Assembly: GCA_947069175.1 (NCBI GenBank)
Contig: CAMTDV010000030.1
Span: 101,084,411-101,148,410, forward strand
DNA from: Scalesia atractyloides
Lineage: Eukaryota; Streptophyta; Magnoliopsida; Asterales; Asteraceae
Direction: 5' to 3'
Length of the DNA stretch: 64,000 nt
The translations under genes and the position numbers were made by a program. The notes under the pieces were generated by a model that had not been told where the DNA came from, did no database searches, and saw only the letters and a program-made list of their open reading frames with translations. The first letter of the stretch is position 1. Every line of letters begins with the position of its first letter. Positions 35,361 to 46,375 of this stretch are shown here, in pieces.

Positions 35361-38300
35361 TGTGACAACTCGTAATTTCAAGGTTATAAACCGTTCGTTT
35401 CGTATTTATAATCGAACCTATAACTTATTTTATTTGACGAGTTAATTATACTTAACTAAATTGTATTATAAGCTTATATTATGCAAGTAATAAATTAGAA
35501 ATCGAATCCTTATTCTTTTTAACCGACCCGAACCGTTTGTACCGTTGAACTAAAGCATGAGCTCTCTTGTCGATTCAATCCACTCGCGAAACCCGAAACC
35601 TAAGAGGTCTAAACCATAACGTGTATATCGTATATTATCATTGCTAATTTATTATACACTTATAGTAGTGGGTTAAATGTAAATAATAATAGTAATAATA
35701 ATAATAAAAATAAAAATAAATAAATAAATCATAATAATTTATGTATGTATGTATTCAAACAGCATGTTACGTTGTGTTTGAGTTGAAGCTCTTTTACCCC
35801 ACCCACTTATAACCCAAGAAACCCAACCCCAGACCCTTACCTTCGGCCCACCTGCTAGTCCCCAAACCACCACAATCTAAACCCCTTTAATATTACGTAT
35901 TGTTGTATGAGGTTTTTATAACACTTTCAAAAAAAAAAAAAAAACTCAAAAACCCTAGCCTACATTACTTGGAGATCGAACACCACTGCCCTACCTTTTT
36001 CTTTCTTCTGCCGACGTGATCAAGACCCAGGAATTCCTTCGCAGGTTCGGTCTCGGCTCGGTCCTACTTCTTGTAACTAGGTATCATTATTTGTGCTTTT
36101 GTAAAGTTTGTAAGGTTCATATGTTTATCTTGGCTGTGTTTATAGTTATTCTCATGTGTGATCTTTGATAGGATTGTGTTATACATGTTCACGATAAGCG
36201 TATGTACATAGATTAGGTATGGTCGTTGGTATGCTTATTGTCTAAAAATAATATTAATAGCTTTGTTGATGAGTTCATGATCGTAACACTTGGTGTATGC
36301 GGGTTCATGTGGGCTTGGTTACGCGTAAGAGGTACTTACACATAGCTAGAGTTATTAAAATTCATGCTTTCGTTGATGGTTAATCTATACGGGTGGGCGT
36401 TGTAACGGGTGCGATAAAGGAAGGGTATAAACTGATGTTTATATAGTGTGGATGGGTTGCATGATCACTAAACATTCTCACGAAATCGTTAGGACTCGCG
36501 ATATGACGTAAAAGCTGAAAAAATAAGGAAACTGTTTGGTGTTTACAACCAACTTAAGTTGGCTTTAACCAGGTCGTAACTTCACGAAAATTTGATTTTC
36601 TTAAGTCTGTAACGATCTATTTCGAAAAACGCTTCTAATGGCGCTAGAATTGCAATTTTCTGATGTCGTTTGCTATTTTAAAATAATTGTTTCGTGCAGC
36701 AGCTGAAGCTGCGTTTTTTCTGCATAGAATACGCCAACTTCCGCAGTCCTTTTCGGGGCTTAAACTTATCGAAACTCTATGTTTTCAGAGTCTAAAACCA
36801 AGTATCCGGAAATAGCTTTCAAACAGAAGTGGTTTCGTATTTTTCGGACTGGTCTAGGTATTTTTAGCTGAATTGTTTGTAAAACTGCTATGAGCTGCCA
36901 TTTTCTGCAGAAAATGCAGCGAACGTTTTTCGTTATAACTCGGTGTGTGTTTACTGTTTGAATGTGAATTTTTTTTGTAGATACTAGGGATCGGACATGC
37001 GATTTTTTTTGGTTTCGCGCCAATCGGATACACAGATATTTTTAAATAAATTTTTCGGCAAACCTGATCAGATTACGTCAAATCTGATCATGGTTTGGCG
37101 CAAGATTTTTCACGGAAAATCAGTAAGGAATTTGGTCACCAAATTTTAATACAATGGTCTTCGGTTCGATTGACACGTTTTTTAATTCTTCGGGAACTAT
37201 CCGGTGCCCTAACAGTCCCGATTAACGTACCGCAAATTGTCCGAAAATGCACTTAAAAGCTGAATTTTTTTGACAAGATTTATTATGTGATTTGTGACGG
37301 AAATGTGGTCGCTATTTCGAATAGCGACACTTTGCATGCATGTGTGTGTGTATATATATTATTATAATATTTTACGTGCTACGTGTTAGATACGTGTAGG
37401 ATCCGCGTCTCCGTGTGAGTACCCACACTAAGGAATAATAGTTTAAATTCGATGTTGGATAATCTACTCACCTCTATCACTTAAGTCCTATCTTATTACC
37501 GAACTAGTTGCTTGGAGGGCAACCGGGTATTAGTTGATAGCGCTATTAGGCTTGACAACCTCACACCATACTTGGGAGGACGGGCGTGAATTAATGACCT
37601 TAACCACATGATCTCAATGTTGATAGGCATTGGGGAAGGGCAAACAAACTGACGTCATTGCGGTATCGAGTTATTATCAACATGTCTTTAAACTAAACAC
37701 CTACTGGTTTTATGGTAAACAAAACTGTGAACTCGCCGGCTTAATCGCTGATACACCTTTTTTTCTGCATGCTTGCAGGTCGTTAGATAGAATTTGCTTG
37801 GAACTTGCAGTCTGAGGAGCTAGGAGTGTCATGGGGCGTGTTACGTGTTATTAATATTTAATATTTTACGCTTTAAAAAATATTGGTTTTGGCACAAGTT
37901 TGCCCAAACAACAAAATGGCACAAGTTTGCCCGAACCTTGTCCAATTCTCAAGAGAATTAGACAAGTTCGCCCGAACTTGTACCACCCCTCGACAACCAA
38001 CACAAGTTCGCCTGAACTTGTCTAGTTTCTCTGGAAACATGACAAGTTCGCCCGAACTTGTACCTTCCCTCAACAAAAGGGACAAGTTCGCTCGAATTTG
38101 TCTGTTTCCTAGGAAGCTAGACAAGTTCGCCCGAACTTGTTCACTCAGTATGTCAGTTATACAAGTTCGCCCGAACTTGTACATTCCAGTACAAGTTCGC
38201 CCGAACTTGTCTACTGCTCTATCACCCATTAACCGTTTTAGCAATTCGGAAGACTGATCCACTTCTATTCGCTTACAGGCTGATCTGGCACTCTCCCCGA

Positions 38301-39035
38301 CTCATCTCGGATCCCTCATCTCTCCTAAAACGCACCCACAGTGAGTATACTTGAACCCTTTTAAGCTTAAACACACTTTTGGGTGTCACATATGTTCGTA
38401 TATCAAATCACATCACACAACTCTCAAACGCTTATTCGAAACCCGCTGAATTACATGACTACACGTGAAATCTACTGAATTGTATGTATTGCTTGATTGC
38501 TTGTACGCCAACCTTAACATGATAGTATACTAGAGGTTGACCCGCCACCCGGAGGCCCGGGGTTGTTAAGGCTCGCATTGATGTGGACACTTGTTCGCAT
38601 GCCTCGATCAATCGCGGTTTGTTGGTTTACATGAATCTGAGTAGTTACATAGTTCACAACTCTTACGTATGTCATGCGGTGTTTACTAAACGCTTTTATA
38701 GCTATTATGTACGCAAACCTGTATGCTCACCTTTACTTAATTGTATTGAAGTTTATTTATTTTAACATATGTGGCAGGTTGAGGATTATGCTTTGGACGC
38801 GTAGTTTAGGTTTTTGCTTTAGAAACGTTTGTAACAAATCTAGAAATTATCGAACTTGAATTGTGTTATGAGAATCTTGATATTTTGTAATGTTATTCGA
38901 GGATTGTATGTTGAAAGTATGGGATTTTGACGTTTAAATATAGTCGTTGAAATAATGTTATGGAATTTCTCGTGATACAATCTGGTTCGCTTAGTGCCAT
39001 GCCCCGATGATTCCGCCATCGGTTGGGGTGTGACA
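35361..39035 (+). repeat. Solo-LTR-like block (~3.7 kb)
   Basis: Starts TGTGACAACTCG and ends GGTTGGGGTGTGACA, TG..CA termini of the same style as the LTRs at 11824 and 42838 but in the opposite direction. No gag, PBS or second copy in the window. The flanking bases TAGAG and TATCC do not match, so it may derive from recombination between two insertions, or the ends may be slightly off. It contains the palindrome array at 37894-38210. No credible ORF. Confidence 0.6.
37894..38210. repeat. Array of nine 20-nt palindromes at ~40-bp period
   Basis: The unit ACAAGTTCGCCCGAACTTGT is a perfect inverted repeat (9+2+9). Starts: 37894 (degenerate), 37921, 37962, 38002, 38042, 38082, 38121, 38161 and 38191. 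Spacing is 39-41 bp for six successive steps, then 30. Spacers of ~20 bp alternate: self-complementary ones (for example AATTCTCAAGAGAATT, GTTTCTCTGGAAAC, TTCCTAGGAA) and C/A-rich ones beginning ACC. Non-coding; sits within the solo-LTR-like block. Confidence 0.9.
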
Positions 39036-39349
39036 TATCCCTCCTTTATTTCATAACTTGGGCTTTCATTCTACACCTATTTATAAAGCGGTCGTTGTTA
39101 CCATTCATTAACATTTGGGGTATTCAACATCTGAATTCACAATCTCATCATAATTATACAAGATTCTGACAAAGACTAGTACATGAGAATCTTGATGCAA
39201 GTATCAAAATTCTAGTCGCTAGACAATCTTGAAAAATGTATAGTCTCAAAAAAATTGTCGAGATCTAAGTGACAAATTAAATAAAAAGTTAGTCAAATGA
39301 TATAAACACTAGATCATTTTGATGATTTTCCTAACAATAACTATTCCTA

Positions 39350-39690
39350 ATAATATATTACCACAAGTGGAAATTGCAAGAAAGAGAATATCTTGAAAGC
39401 CTTTTCTTGTCCAAATAATGCAAGAGGAATCTTGTAAAGAGGGGCATTTTAGGAATTTAGAGCTTATGAAACTGTTCTTTGGTATATTGACTCTTTCATA
39501 TTAACGAGTGATGCTTATTTTTCATGTAGGAGTTAGGATAGCATTGTCTACAAGATATGAATTGAGGAGTTAAGACACTTGGCAATAAAAGAAACACCAA
39601 CTGGTCTTTAACTGAATAAGCATATTAAAAGAATTTAATGTACATGTCACTCTCTATCACACAACACTAATGTTTATACTAACATTGTTG
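39350..39690. repeat. Duplicated intergenic block, copy A2 (partner 56500-56840)
   Basis: Shares ACAAGTGGAAAT(T/A)GCAAGAAAGAGAAT, CCAAATAATGCAAGAGGAATC and GTAAAGAGGGGCATT with the partner, in order. It lies about 0.5-1 kb upstream of the zinc-finger gene. Confidence 0.8.
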
Positions 39691-40134
39691 GGATCAATCT
39701 TTTATAACAAACCGGTAATGAAACGACTATTTCTAGGTTCACTAAGTTCGGTTTCAAAAATCGGCTGATATCGAATAATTTATAAGATATAAAATGTATA
39801 TAACTAACTAAAAACAAAATATGGAACACCTAGTCCAATTCGCAATAACCTAAGTGCATTCAAATATAGTGCGTTTCAGTCTGACAGACGAGTCCGGCCC
39901 ATTTTTGTAAACACTAGTGGGGTGAAATTTGTACATAAATGCATGTGAAGGTTTATCTGAACAAAGATAAATCTTATTAGAAAGGTTTATCTGAATCAAA
40001 ATGACCTTTTTTTCTATTTTTGGAATCCCATTCCAAGGAGACCATATGCATACACACTACCAAAAATGTCTTGGAGAAAAGATTAATAGTATATTTGCTT
40101 ATATGGGCCCCATGTTTTAGAGTCTTTTAGCAAG

Positions 40135-40142
40135 TATATAAA
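40135..40142 (+). promoter_or_regulatory. TATA box of the zinc-finger gene
   Basis: TATATAAA about 200 bp upstream of the ATG, with a C/A/T-rich leader after it. The 5' UTR seems to hold an intron (40235-40310; AAG|GTTAGT .. TTTTCAG). Confidence 0.6.
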
Positions 40143-40334
40143 CCCTTCAAGTTTCAATCAAGAAAATCACCAACTCAATCTATCCTCTCTTCATTTGCTT
40201 CACTAGCTTTATACACTTTTTACACATTCACAAGGTTAGTACTTTCTTTGAAGATTGCCTTTTCAATACTTTTTAAATGAGATGGTTCTTAAATTATTTG
40301 GTATTTTCAGGTTATTAAACTTATACAAGAGAAA

Positions 40335-40814
40335 ATGAGCAGTGGAGATTGGATGTGTGCTGCATGTCAACATTTGAACTTCAAGAAACGCGACGCTTGT
40401 CAAAGATGCCATTGTCCTAAATTCGCCACCCCGGATGAGGTGTCATCTTATGGTATGAATAGAACGAAAGTCTTAGCCGGCGACTGGTTTTGTGCCACAT
40501 TCAACTGTGGGACACACAATTACGCGAGTAGAACTGCATGCTATATGTGTGGTGCCCTTAGAGATTATAGCGCTATGATGGCTGCTCCAAACGCGTATGG
40601 CTATGATGCTAGTGTTGTTCCAGGCTGGAAATCCGGAGATTGGATTTGCAATAGGTATAAGATTCTCAAGTGAAATATAACCATTTAGCTTATGTGAACT
40701 GTTAGTTATCCTTTGTTCATGTGTTGTTTAATTTCAAGTAGATTTGGTTGTGCGCTGCACAATTATGCTAGCAGGATGGAATGCTACAAATGCAAAGCAC
40801 CAAGGAGTAATTGA
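40335..40814 (+). CDS. RanBP2-type (NZF) triple zinc-finger protein
   Basis: Exons 40335-40654 and 40742-40814, GT-AG intron, 130 aa. Three W-x-C fingers: SGDWMCAACQHLNFKKRDAC (Cys 8, 11, 22, 25), AGDWFCATFNCGTHNYASR (Cys 53, 58, 69, 72) and SGDWICNRFGCALHNYASR (Cys 105, 110, 121, 124). The intron splits Arg107 within finger 3. Family knowledge: RanBP2 fingers bind single-stranded RNA or ubiquitin; the plant triple-finger proteins (such as At3g15680, ~164 aa, from memory) have no well-fixed role. This one is shorter because linkers and the C-terminal tail are brief. A further spliced 3' UTR exon may start near 40896 (TTTTCAG). TATA box and leader intron support a live gene. Confidence 0.9.
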
Positions 40815-41094
40815 GGGTAATTAATCAAGTAAACTTTTCATTTTTTTTTCTGATTAGTGTATGAAAATTTCATTCTATTTTTTTTCCGTTTTCAGGATGC
40901 AAACGAATTTGAGGAAGAGAACCAACCCTGTGATTTAATAGTTTTCTTTAATTTGTTTCTCTTCTCATGTCATGTAGTCCCTTTTTTTCTTTAAAAATGT
41001 TTAGTTTCTGACTTTATGTTGGATGTAATCTCTTCTTACATGAAGTTTATGAAACCCTACAAATGTTCATCTCTCTCTCTCTATATATATATAT

Positions 41095-41314
41095 ATTTCT
41101 TAACGTGCAATGCGTACGATAGTAAATTACGCATGTTATAAATTGAAACCCTAATCACGCATGAAGAAATCATATAATCACGCATGAACAAAATCAGAAA
41201 ATCACGCATGGGGTAATCCCTAATCATGCATGTTAAATTTTGTTCATGAGTGATTAGGGTTTGAATATTATAACATATGTAATTTACTATCGTACGCATG
41301 ACACGTTAAGAAAT
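41095..41314. mobile_element. 220-bp foldback MITE in a TA tract, 3' of the zinc-finger gene
   Basis: Left end ATTTCTTAACGTGCAATGCG; right end CGCATGACACGTTAAGAAAT. The arms also share GATAGTAAATTACGCATG and AACCCTAATCAC. The interior repeats AATCACGCATGA. The left flank is (TA)n. Confidence 0.75.
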
Positions 41315-42719
41315 ATTGTATTTAATTTTTTTTCTATATATATATAAATATTTCTGTATGAAATTTGAGTAACATCTTCATTACATGAAACTATAAAACA
41401 CTGAAATATTTTTGTCTTATCTTAATTAATCCTCATTCTCACACAAGCACATAAGAACACACACATGTTTGTGGGCATCAATACTTTAGTGAACTTCGGT
41501 CCATACTAGAATACGAATCACAACTGTAATAAAACATATTATTGATGTTCATATATAATGGATAGAATTTCAAAGGACCAATTATGAACCACTATTCAAG
41601 CATTTGGCGCCAAATGTTAACCATAAGTTAATGACAATAATAATCAAAAGTATCCATTATTAGATACCGAGAATATGTATATATATAAAGGAAATAAAAG
41701 CTATCCATTGAAACGCTTTCAATACCAATTTATTCCCTAAGAATCTGAAGAAACAAAATACTTCAATAATGTGCATGGACAAGAAGCAGATGCTATTTTA
41801 ATGGGTGACTCATTTCCCCCCGAAAGAAGAACCAAAAATAATTTGTAGCCAACTAGCTAATTGGTTGATTAACATAACCCTAAGGACTATATATAGTTAA
41901 GAGGACTTTTCATAATAACCATTAGATGGTTGATGATTAGAAACTAAACTTGATTGATCAACCTAGTGACGGATCTAACCCAAAAAAATTGAGATACCGA
42001 CATGTAAAGAAAAATACAATGATGTATGATCTCAATCATGACGTAGCAAGGATTTTTTTCCCTACGGTTTTAGAAATTTTCAAGGGACAGACGCCTGATT
42101 GTCTATCACTATTCACTAGTTTCGGATTTTTTTATCAGTCTGGTAAAGCCGTTCGGGTTACTTTGCATAATAAAAATAGCAAATATCAAAGTAAAATGCA
42201 AATAATTAATAAAAAAAATAATGTGAAACGATATTAAAAGTGAATGATTGAAATGCATTAAAATTGCTCTCTACGAGCTTTCATTTTTTTAAACCTAATA
42301 TTACTTCATCTATCCAGACCTTTTTAAGCTAATCCTTTTCATTTATCGGGTGGTGGGGTGAGGACTAGTGATTAATCAGGATTAATTATGATTAATCGAC
42401 GACTAGTTGAGATTTTTACAACCATAGGTACAACTAACTAACTATAGAAACTACTACTTAAAACTTAAGTTAGAAAACGAGTGACTCAAATGTAACATGG
42501 TTTTATCCAAATTATATATTCTTTAACATAAATATGCCATCAGTCTTATTTTTATGTGGATATGGTTATTTACATGCAATAGTTTGGTTGGATATTTGAA
42601 TGCAATATAACTAAATATTTAATAATACATTTATAAATAGTTTTTTGGACAGGGAAAAAATCTACGTCAAATTTTGTTATATTCCTTTAAAAGGTGCAAA
42701 TTACATGCCAATACTATAA
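41315..42719. other. Intergenic, no gene seen
   Basis: AT-rich. An open frame at 41950-42237 has no recognisable domain and AT-rich codon use; left uncalled. Confidence 0.5.
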
Positions 42720-42832
42720 TCCAAAATCTGTTTAAATTTGAGGATGTAAGCATTCCGTGGGTCGGTTTTGGTCTTAAACCATAAACATAAATTTGAGGTC
42801 GGTTAATAGATAATCATAACCATAATCGATTG
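42720..42832. repeat. Left part of an older hAT-like repeat split by the LTR element
   Basis: Motifs GGTCGGTTTTGGTC and AACCATAATCGATTGGTTA continue on the far side of the LTR element (51034-51540: GGTTAATCGATTTTAAAGG, CATAACCGACC, ending AAACCCCTAC). Confidence 0.4.
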
Positions 42833-43234
42833 GTTACTGTCACACCCCGACCCGCAGCGGAAAAGGTGATCGGGGCATAATTGGGTTATCATCAAAGCTC
42901 ATGACATTTATTATATGTTTCATATTCATTAATACAATTTAATGGAAATTTACAATAAATGATACAACATGTTCTAACTATCAGTCTAAGCTTCTTGTTT
43001 CTCTTCTAAGGCATATCCTATGTTTTCCTTGCTTCAACCTGTCCACCTGTATCATGTGTAAAAAGGTTTTTGGATCAACATAATGTTGGCGAGTGAATCC
43101 TATGGAAAAACATTTGAACGAGTTTATCCAATTGATTATAAATAATGTGCATACCTCATATGAGTAAATGTAGATGTAAATTTATTCACACAACACATAA
43201 TATTGTATATTGAACATACAAACACCAAATGATA

Positions 43235-43491
43235 GTTTTGAGGCACGCGTTGTTCTCGTCTCACACGAGGAACTGATGGGCCTAATAAATGAGTTTTGAG
43301 GCACGCGTTGTTCTTACGAACTGATGGGCCTAATGTATGAGTTTTGAGGCACGCGTTGTTCTCGTCTCACACGAGGAACTGATGGGCCTAATAAATGAGT
43401 TTTGAGGCACGCGTTGTTCTTACGAACTGATGGGCCTAAATAAATGAGTTTTGAGGCACGCGTTGTTCTTACGAACTGATGGGCCTAAATA
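43235..43491. repeat. Minisatellite, five units, in the LTR
   Basis: Units share TTTTGAGGCACGCGTTGTTC and AACTGATGGGCCTAA. Long units (1 and 3, ~58 bp) carry CTCGTCTCACACGAGG, a small hairpin. Short units (2, 4 and 5, ~48 bp) have TTACG instead. An identical array is at 48897-49153. Confidence 0.95.
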
Positions 43492-43963
43492 ATTTGTATA
43501 CAACTTTGACAATATGAAATACATCACAACCAAACAATAGTTACATTCTAATTTAGTTCATATAATGGTATAGCACGAATTTGCATAAGAGAATTAGTTT
43601 AAGCGACACATAATACACCCCAAAACATGAATAAAAAGGGGAGTTTGTAAGAATTCACTCACATTGGGTGCGTTCGGTTGATGACGTTGAATGCACGCGA
43701 AAAGGTGCTAACCACGAGTGAAATTAACCTAGATAAATCGCATTACGGTTCGGTAAGTAAACGGGTTTTATGAATCTATTTTAGTAGGATTGTTGGGTGT
43801 ATTTTTGTGAGTTTGAGGCTATTTTTTAACCTTAAAAATGTTATTTTTAAGTATTTATAATTGATTTTTAATTAAAATAATTAAATAAAAATAATAAAAA
43901 AATATTTTATTTTATTGCTACAGTAACTTTGACCAGCGTTGACCGGTTTAATGGCATGTTGTT

Positions 43964-44037
43964 GTGCGCTCGGTGAGGCTCGAACCCGAGACCTCCCGTA
44001 CGCGTGCACGCAGCTCTACCAACTGAGCTACGTGTCT
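43964..44037 (-). other. tRNA-like block 1 in LTR (copy at 49626-49699)
   Basis: Minus strand has a perfect A-box/D arm TAGCTCAGTTGGTAGAGC and a B-box-like GGTTCGAGCCT. Acceptor and anticodon stems do not pair well, so it is a tRNA-derived or tRNA-like sequence and not a working tRNA. Confidence 0.75.
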
Positions 44038-44132
44038 AACCCGTTATATATCCGATTTTAATTATATATATATATTAATTAGATTTAACAGAAATCCTTT
44101 GTTATTAAAAATGAATTAAATCTCCAGAATCG

Positions 44133-44208
44133 GTGCGCTCCACAGGTCTCGAACCCGGGACCTGTGGGTTAGCGGACACACACTCCACCGCTGGACTGTG
44201 TGTCACAC
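44133..44208 (-). other. tRNA-like block 2 in LTR (copy at 49795-49870)
   Basis: Minus strand: GTGTG at the 5' end can pair with CGCAC at the 3' end, a perfect B box GGTTCGAGACC, and a D-arm-like hairpin AGTCCAGCGGTGGA. No usable anticodon arm was identified. Confidence 0.7.
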
Positions 44209-44296
44209 TTGGTTATAACTCGGTTATCAATATACTTAACATATACTTAAAACAACCCGGTTCAGTTTGTGGAAAAAGGGATTTTTATTAAAGCAG

Positions 44297-44374
44297 CGTG
44301 TGTGAAACCGGAATCGAACTCGTGACCTTAGCGTTAAAAGTGCACACAGTCCACCGCTGGACTGTGTGTCTAAC
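44297..44374 (-). other. tRNA-like block 3 in LTR (copy at 49959-50036)
   Basis: Minus strand: CACAGTCCAGCGGTGGACTGTG hairpin as in block 2, then AGTTCGATTCC, a near-perfect B box. Blocks 1 and 3 are each flanked by TCTAACCCGTTA and GATTTTAATTATA on the + strand, suggesting they are diverged copies of one unit. Confidence 0.7.
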
Positions 44375-45102
44375 CCGTTAAATATCTTGATTTTAATTAT
44401 ACTTAACCATTATCGAAATGTCGTCTTCTTCACTGTTTTAACCGGAAGTGACGACGGACTGGATTCGAATGTTGATTCAAGTTTATTTAGCGTTTAATGA
44501 TCAATTACAAATGATATAAAAGTAAAAAGGGAAGGAAAATAGGCGTGAGATGTACCGACTGGTTTTACTCTGTTTTCCGTCAAAACTCCGGCGACAGAAC
44601 TCTTTTTCCGGCGACAAGTATTTTGCAGCAGAAAGTCTTCCGAAGGCTTGCAAAGGTTGTGGGTGTCTTCGGTGAAAGTTTAGTGGGTTCAGTAACCTCG
44701 GAGATTACTGATACGGTTTTCCGGCGAGTGTAATAAAAATTTCCGGCGAGTGATTCTTGTGTTTCCGGCGACTAGCGTTAAAACAGAGAGCGAGAGATGA
44801 GAGTATGGTTTAGAGGTGTGAGAGCGATGAGATGAGTTGTGCGGTTTAAACACCTTGTGGACGTCGGTTATTTATAGGTGTTTTCCGAACCGAATCGAGT
44901 CGGTTCCAAAGGTAGGTTCATGATTGGCGTAAACACGGAAAGGAAATCACAATTACGCGTCCCGGTCAATCAAGATTCGTGAAAAAAGGAAAGAGTTACA
45001 GGCTGTTTACGCGTGAAGTTCTTTTGGGCGGCAATTCACTGAATTTGACTTCCTAACTTGAATATTTGAATTAATTGATTCTCTTCATTAACAGAAAATC
45101 AA

Positions 45103-45181
45103 AGTGGCGGAGTGGTTTACGGTGTGTGAGTTAAGCGTTGGTTTGACCCGGTACAGACCCGAGTTCGAACCCCGGCATGAG
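45103..45181 (+). other. tRNA-Ser-like block 4 in LTR (copy at 50765-50843)
   Basis: Plus strand starts GTGGCGGAGTGG, as class II tRNAs do, has a long middle arm and AGTTCGAACCCCGG (T arm / B box). It is in the opposite direction to blocks 1-3 and to the element. Acceptor pairing is poor. Confidence 0.6.
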
Positions 45182-45366
45182 TAAATCATTTTTATTTTGT
45201 TATTTTTGATAGATTTTCAAAAACTAAATACATATTCCCGCATAATAATTGATTACGGATCGTTTAAAATTATTTTGGGCATTTAATTCGCAACCAAAAA
45301 TTTGACTGACTGTTCGGTTGATAAACGGAGCGGGTTTGGTAAATCCGTTTTTTGACGGATGTTACA

Positions 45367-45385
45367 GTATCCCCTGCTTTTAGAA
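45367..45385 (-). promoter_or_regulatory. Polypurine tract of the young element
   Basis: Minus strand reads AAAAGCAGGGGATAC directly against the LTR start TGTAAC; the primer for plus-strand DNA synthesis. Confidence 0.8.
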
Positions 45386-46375
45386 ATTTCGTCCCGAAAT
45401 TTAAACAGGGATATAATTGACTAAAAGAATGATGGTGTTTAGTTTTGACTGTTACATACTTAGAAGAAATAAGGGTTTAAGTTTTTGTTTGAGGCGGTAA
45501 CGTTCCTTGTAAAGGTTAAGTATCCTAATACAGGAATCGCTTTTTGTTGCCTACTGTATAGGTATTGTTAAGCAGGAATGATTCGCTAAAATGATAACAT
45601 GCATAAGAGTTTGAATATGCTTAGGGTTATTTCCTAAGGCAGAAATTCTACACAAATAAACACAACAACTAACAATTGTATCCACATTCTGATAGCGTAT
45701 ATGTTTGAATGATGATGGTTCCTCTCTCATTTGTTATGATGGAGAGGTTAGTCTATATAGAAATGGATCACAATCCAATTTCTTTAAATAGTGAGATGAT
45801 ATAAATGTAACACAATTTCAACCAAGGCAATAGTAAATCCTACATGGAACTTCTCATAACCGCCTGATAATGCCTCTGATCTTTTGACAAGAATACTTAT
45901 ATATAGGAAGTACCAGCGGCGTATCCACCGTATTCTTGTCAAATTCTCATTGGCTTCATCCGCCAGTTATGATTAGTTCTATGCGACTCTACAACAAACA
46001 CCACAACCACAAGATACTGATAATGAAAATGTATGTGCGTTCAAGGCTCAATCAAACGGAGCCGAACGTATTGCATGAACTGGAAATGTAAATTGATCTG
46101 TGAGCTCAAGGCTCAATCAAACGGAGCCGAGCGTATTGAAATGTAAAATGAAATGAAATGTATTGCATGTGAGACACAACTCAACTTCTGAGATATGTCG
46201 TGAAGTATGATGATATGAATATTAAATCAATGAGTATAAAACCAACTGAACTAGTAATTTGCATTAAAATTCTTGGATAAAATTCCAATTGAGATACGTG
46301 AAAATTGAGATAACATAAAGAAAAACATCAAAACTAAGTGATTGGAGTTGAATCTTGATTCTTGGTGAGAGAAGG
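45386..46375 (-). other. 3' non-coding region of the young element
   Basis: About 1 kb between gag and the polypurine tract where pol would sit in a full element. No RT, RNase H or integrase motif in any frame. GGCTCAATCAAACGGAGCCGA occurs twice (46046, 46109). Confidence 0.75.

Larger units (their letters stand above)
42838..45366 (-). repeat. 3' LTR of the young element
   Basis: Minus strand starts TGTAACATCCGTC and ends GGTCGGGGTGTGACA. Contains a five-copy minisatellite and four tRNA-like blocks, listed separately. No protein-coding signal; the 62-codon frame at 44545-44733 is chance. Confidence 0.95.

Noticed and set aside
34862..35368. Pro/Thr/His-rich and Val/Gly/Trp-rich open frames on opposite strands
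   Set aside because: Produced by the CCA/CAC low-complexity tract.
37894..38210. CRISPR-like array (repeat ~20, spacer ~20)
   Set aside because: Plant nuclear context, no cas genes, and the spacers alternate between two related types instead of being unique. Reported as a palindromic satellite.
35361..39035. Complete LTR retrotransposon
   Set aside because: No second LTR, PBS, gag or pol inside and no matching target duplication; kept only as a solo-LTR-like block.
41950..42237. 95-codon open frame
   Set aside because: AT-biased, no motif, no promoter or neighbour context.
43964..44374. Functional tRNA genes
   Set aside because: T and D arms look right but acceptor and anticodon stems do not pair and no anticodon can be fixed; called tRNA-like only.
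44545..44733. Identical 62-codon open frames at 44545 and 50207
   Set aside because: Identical only because they lie in the two LTRs; no known protein.
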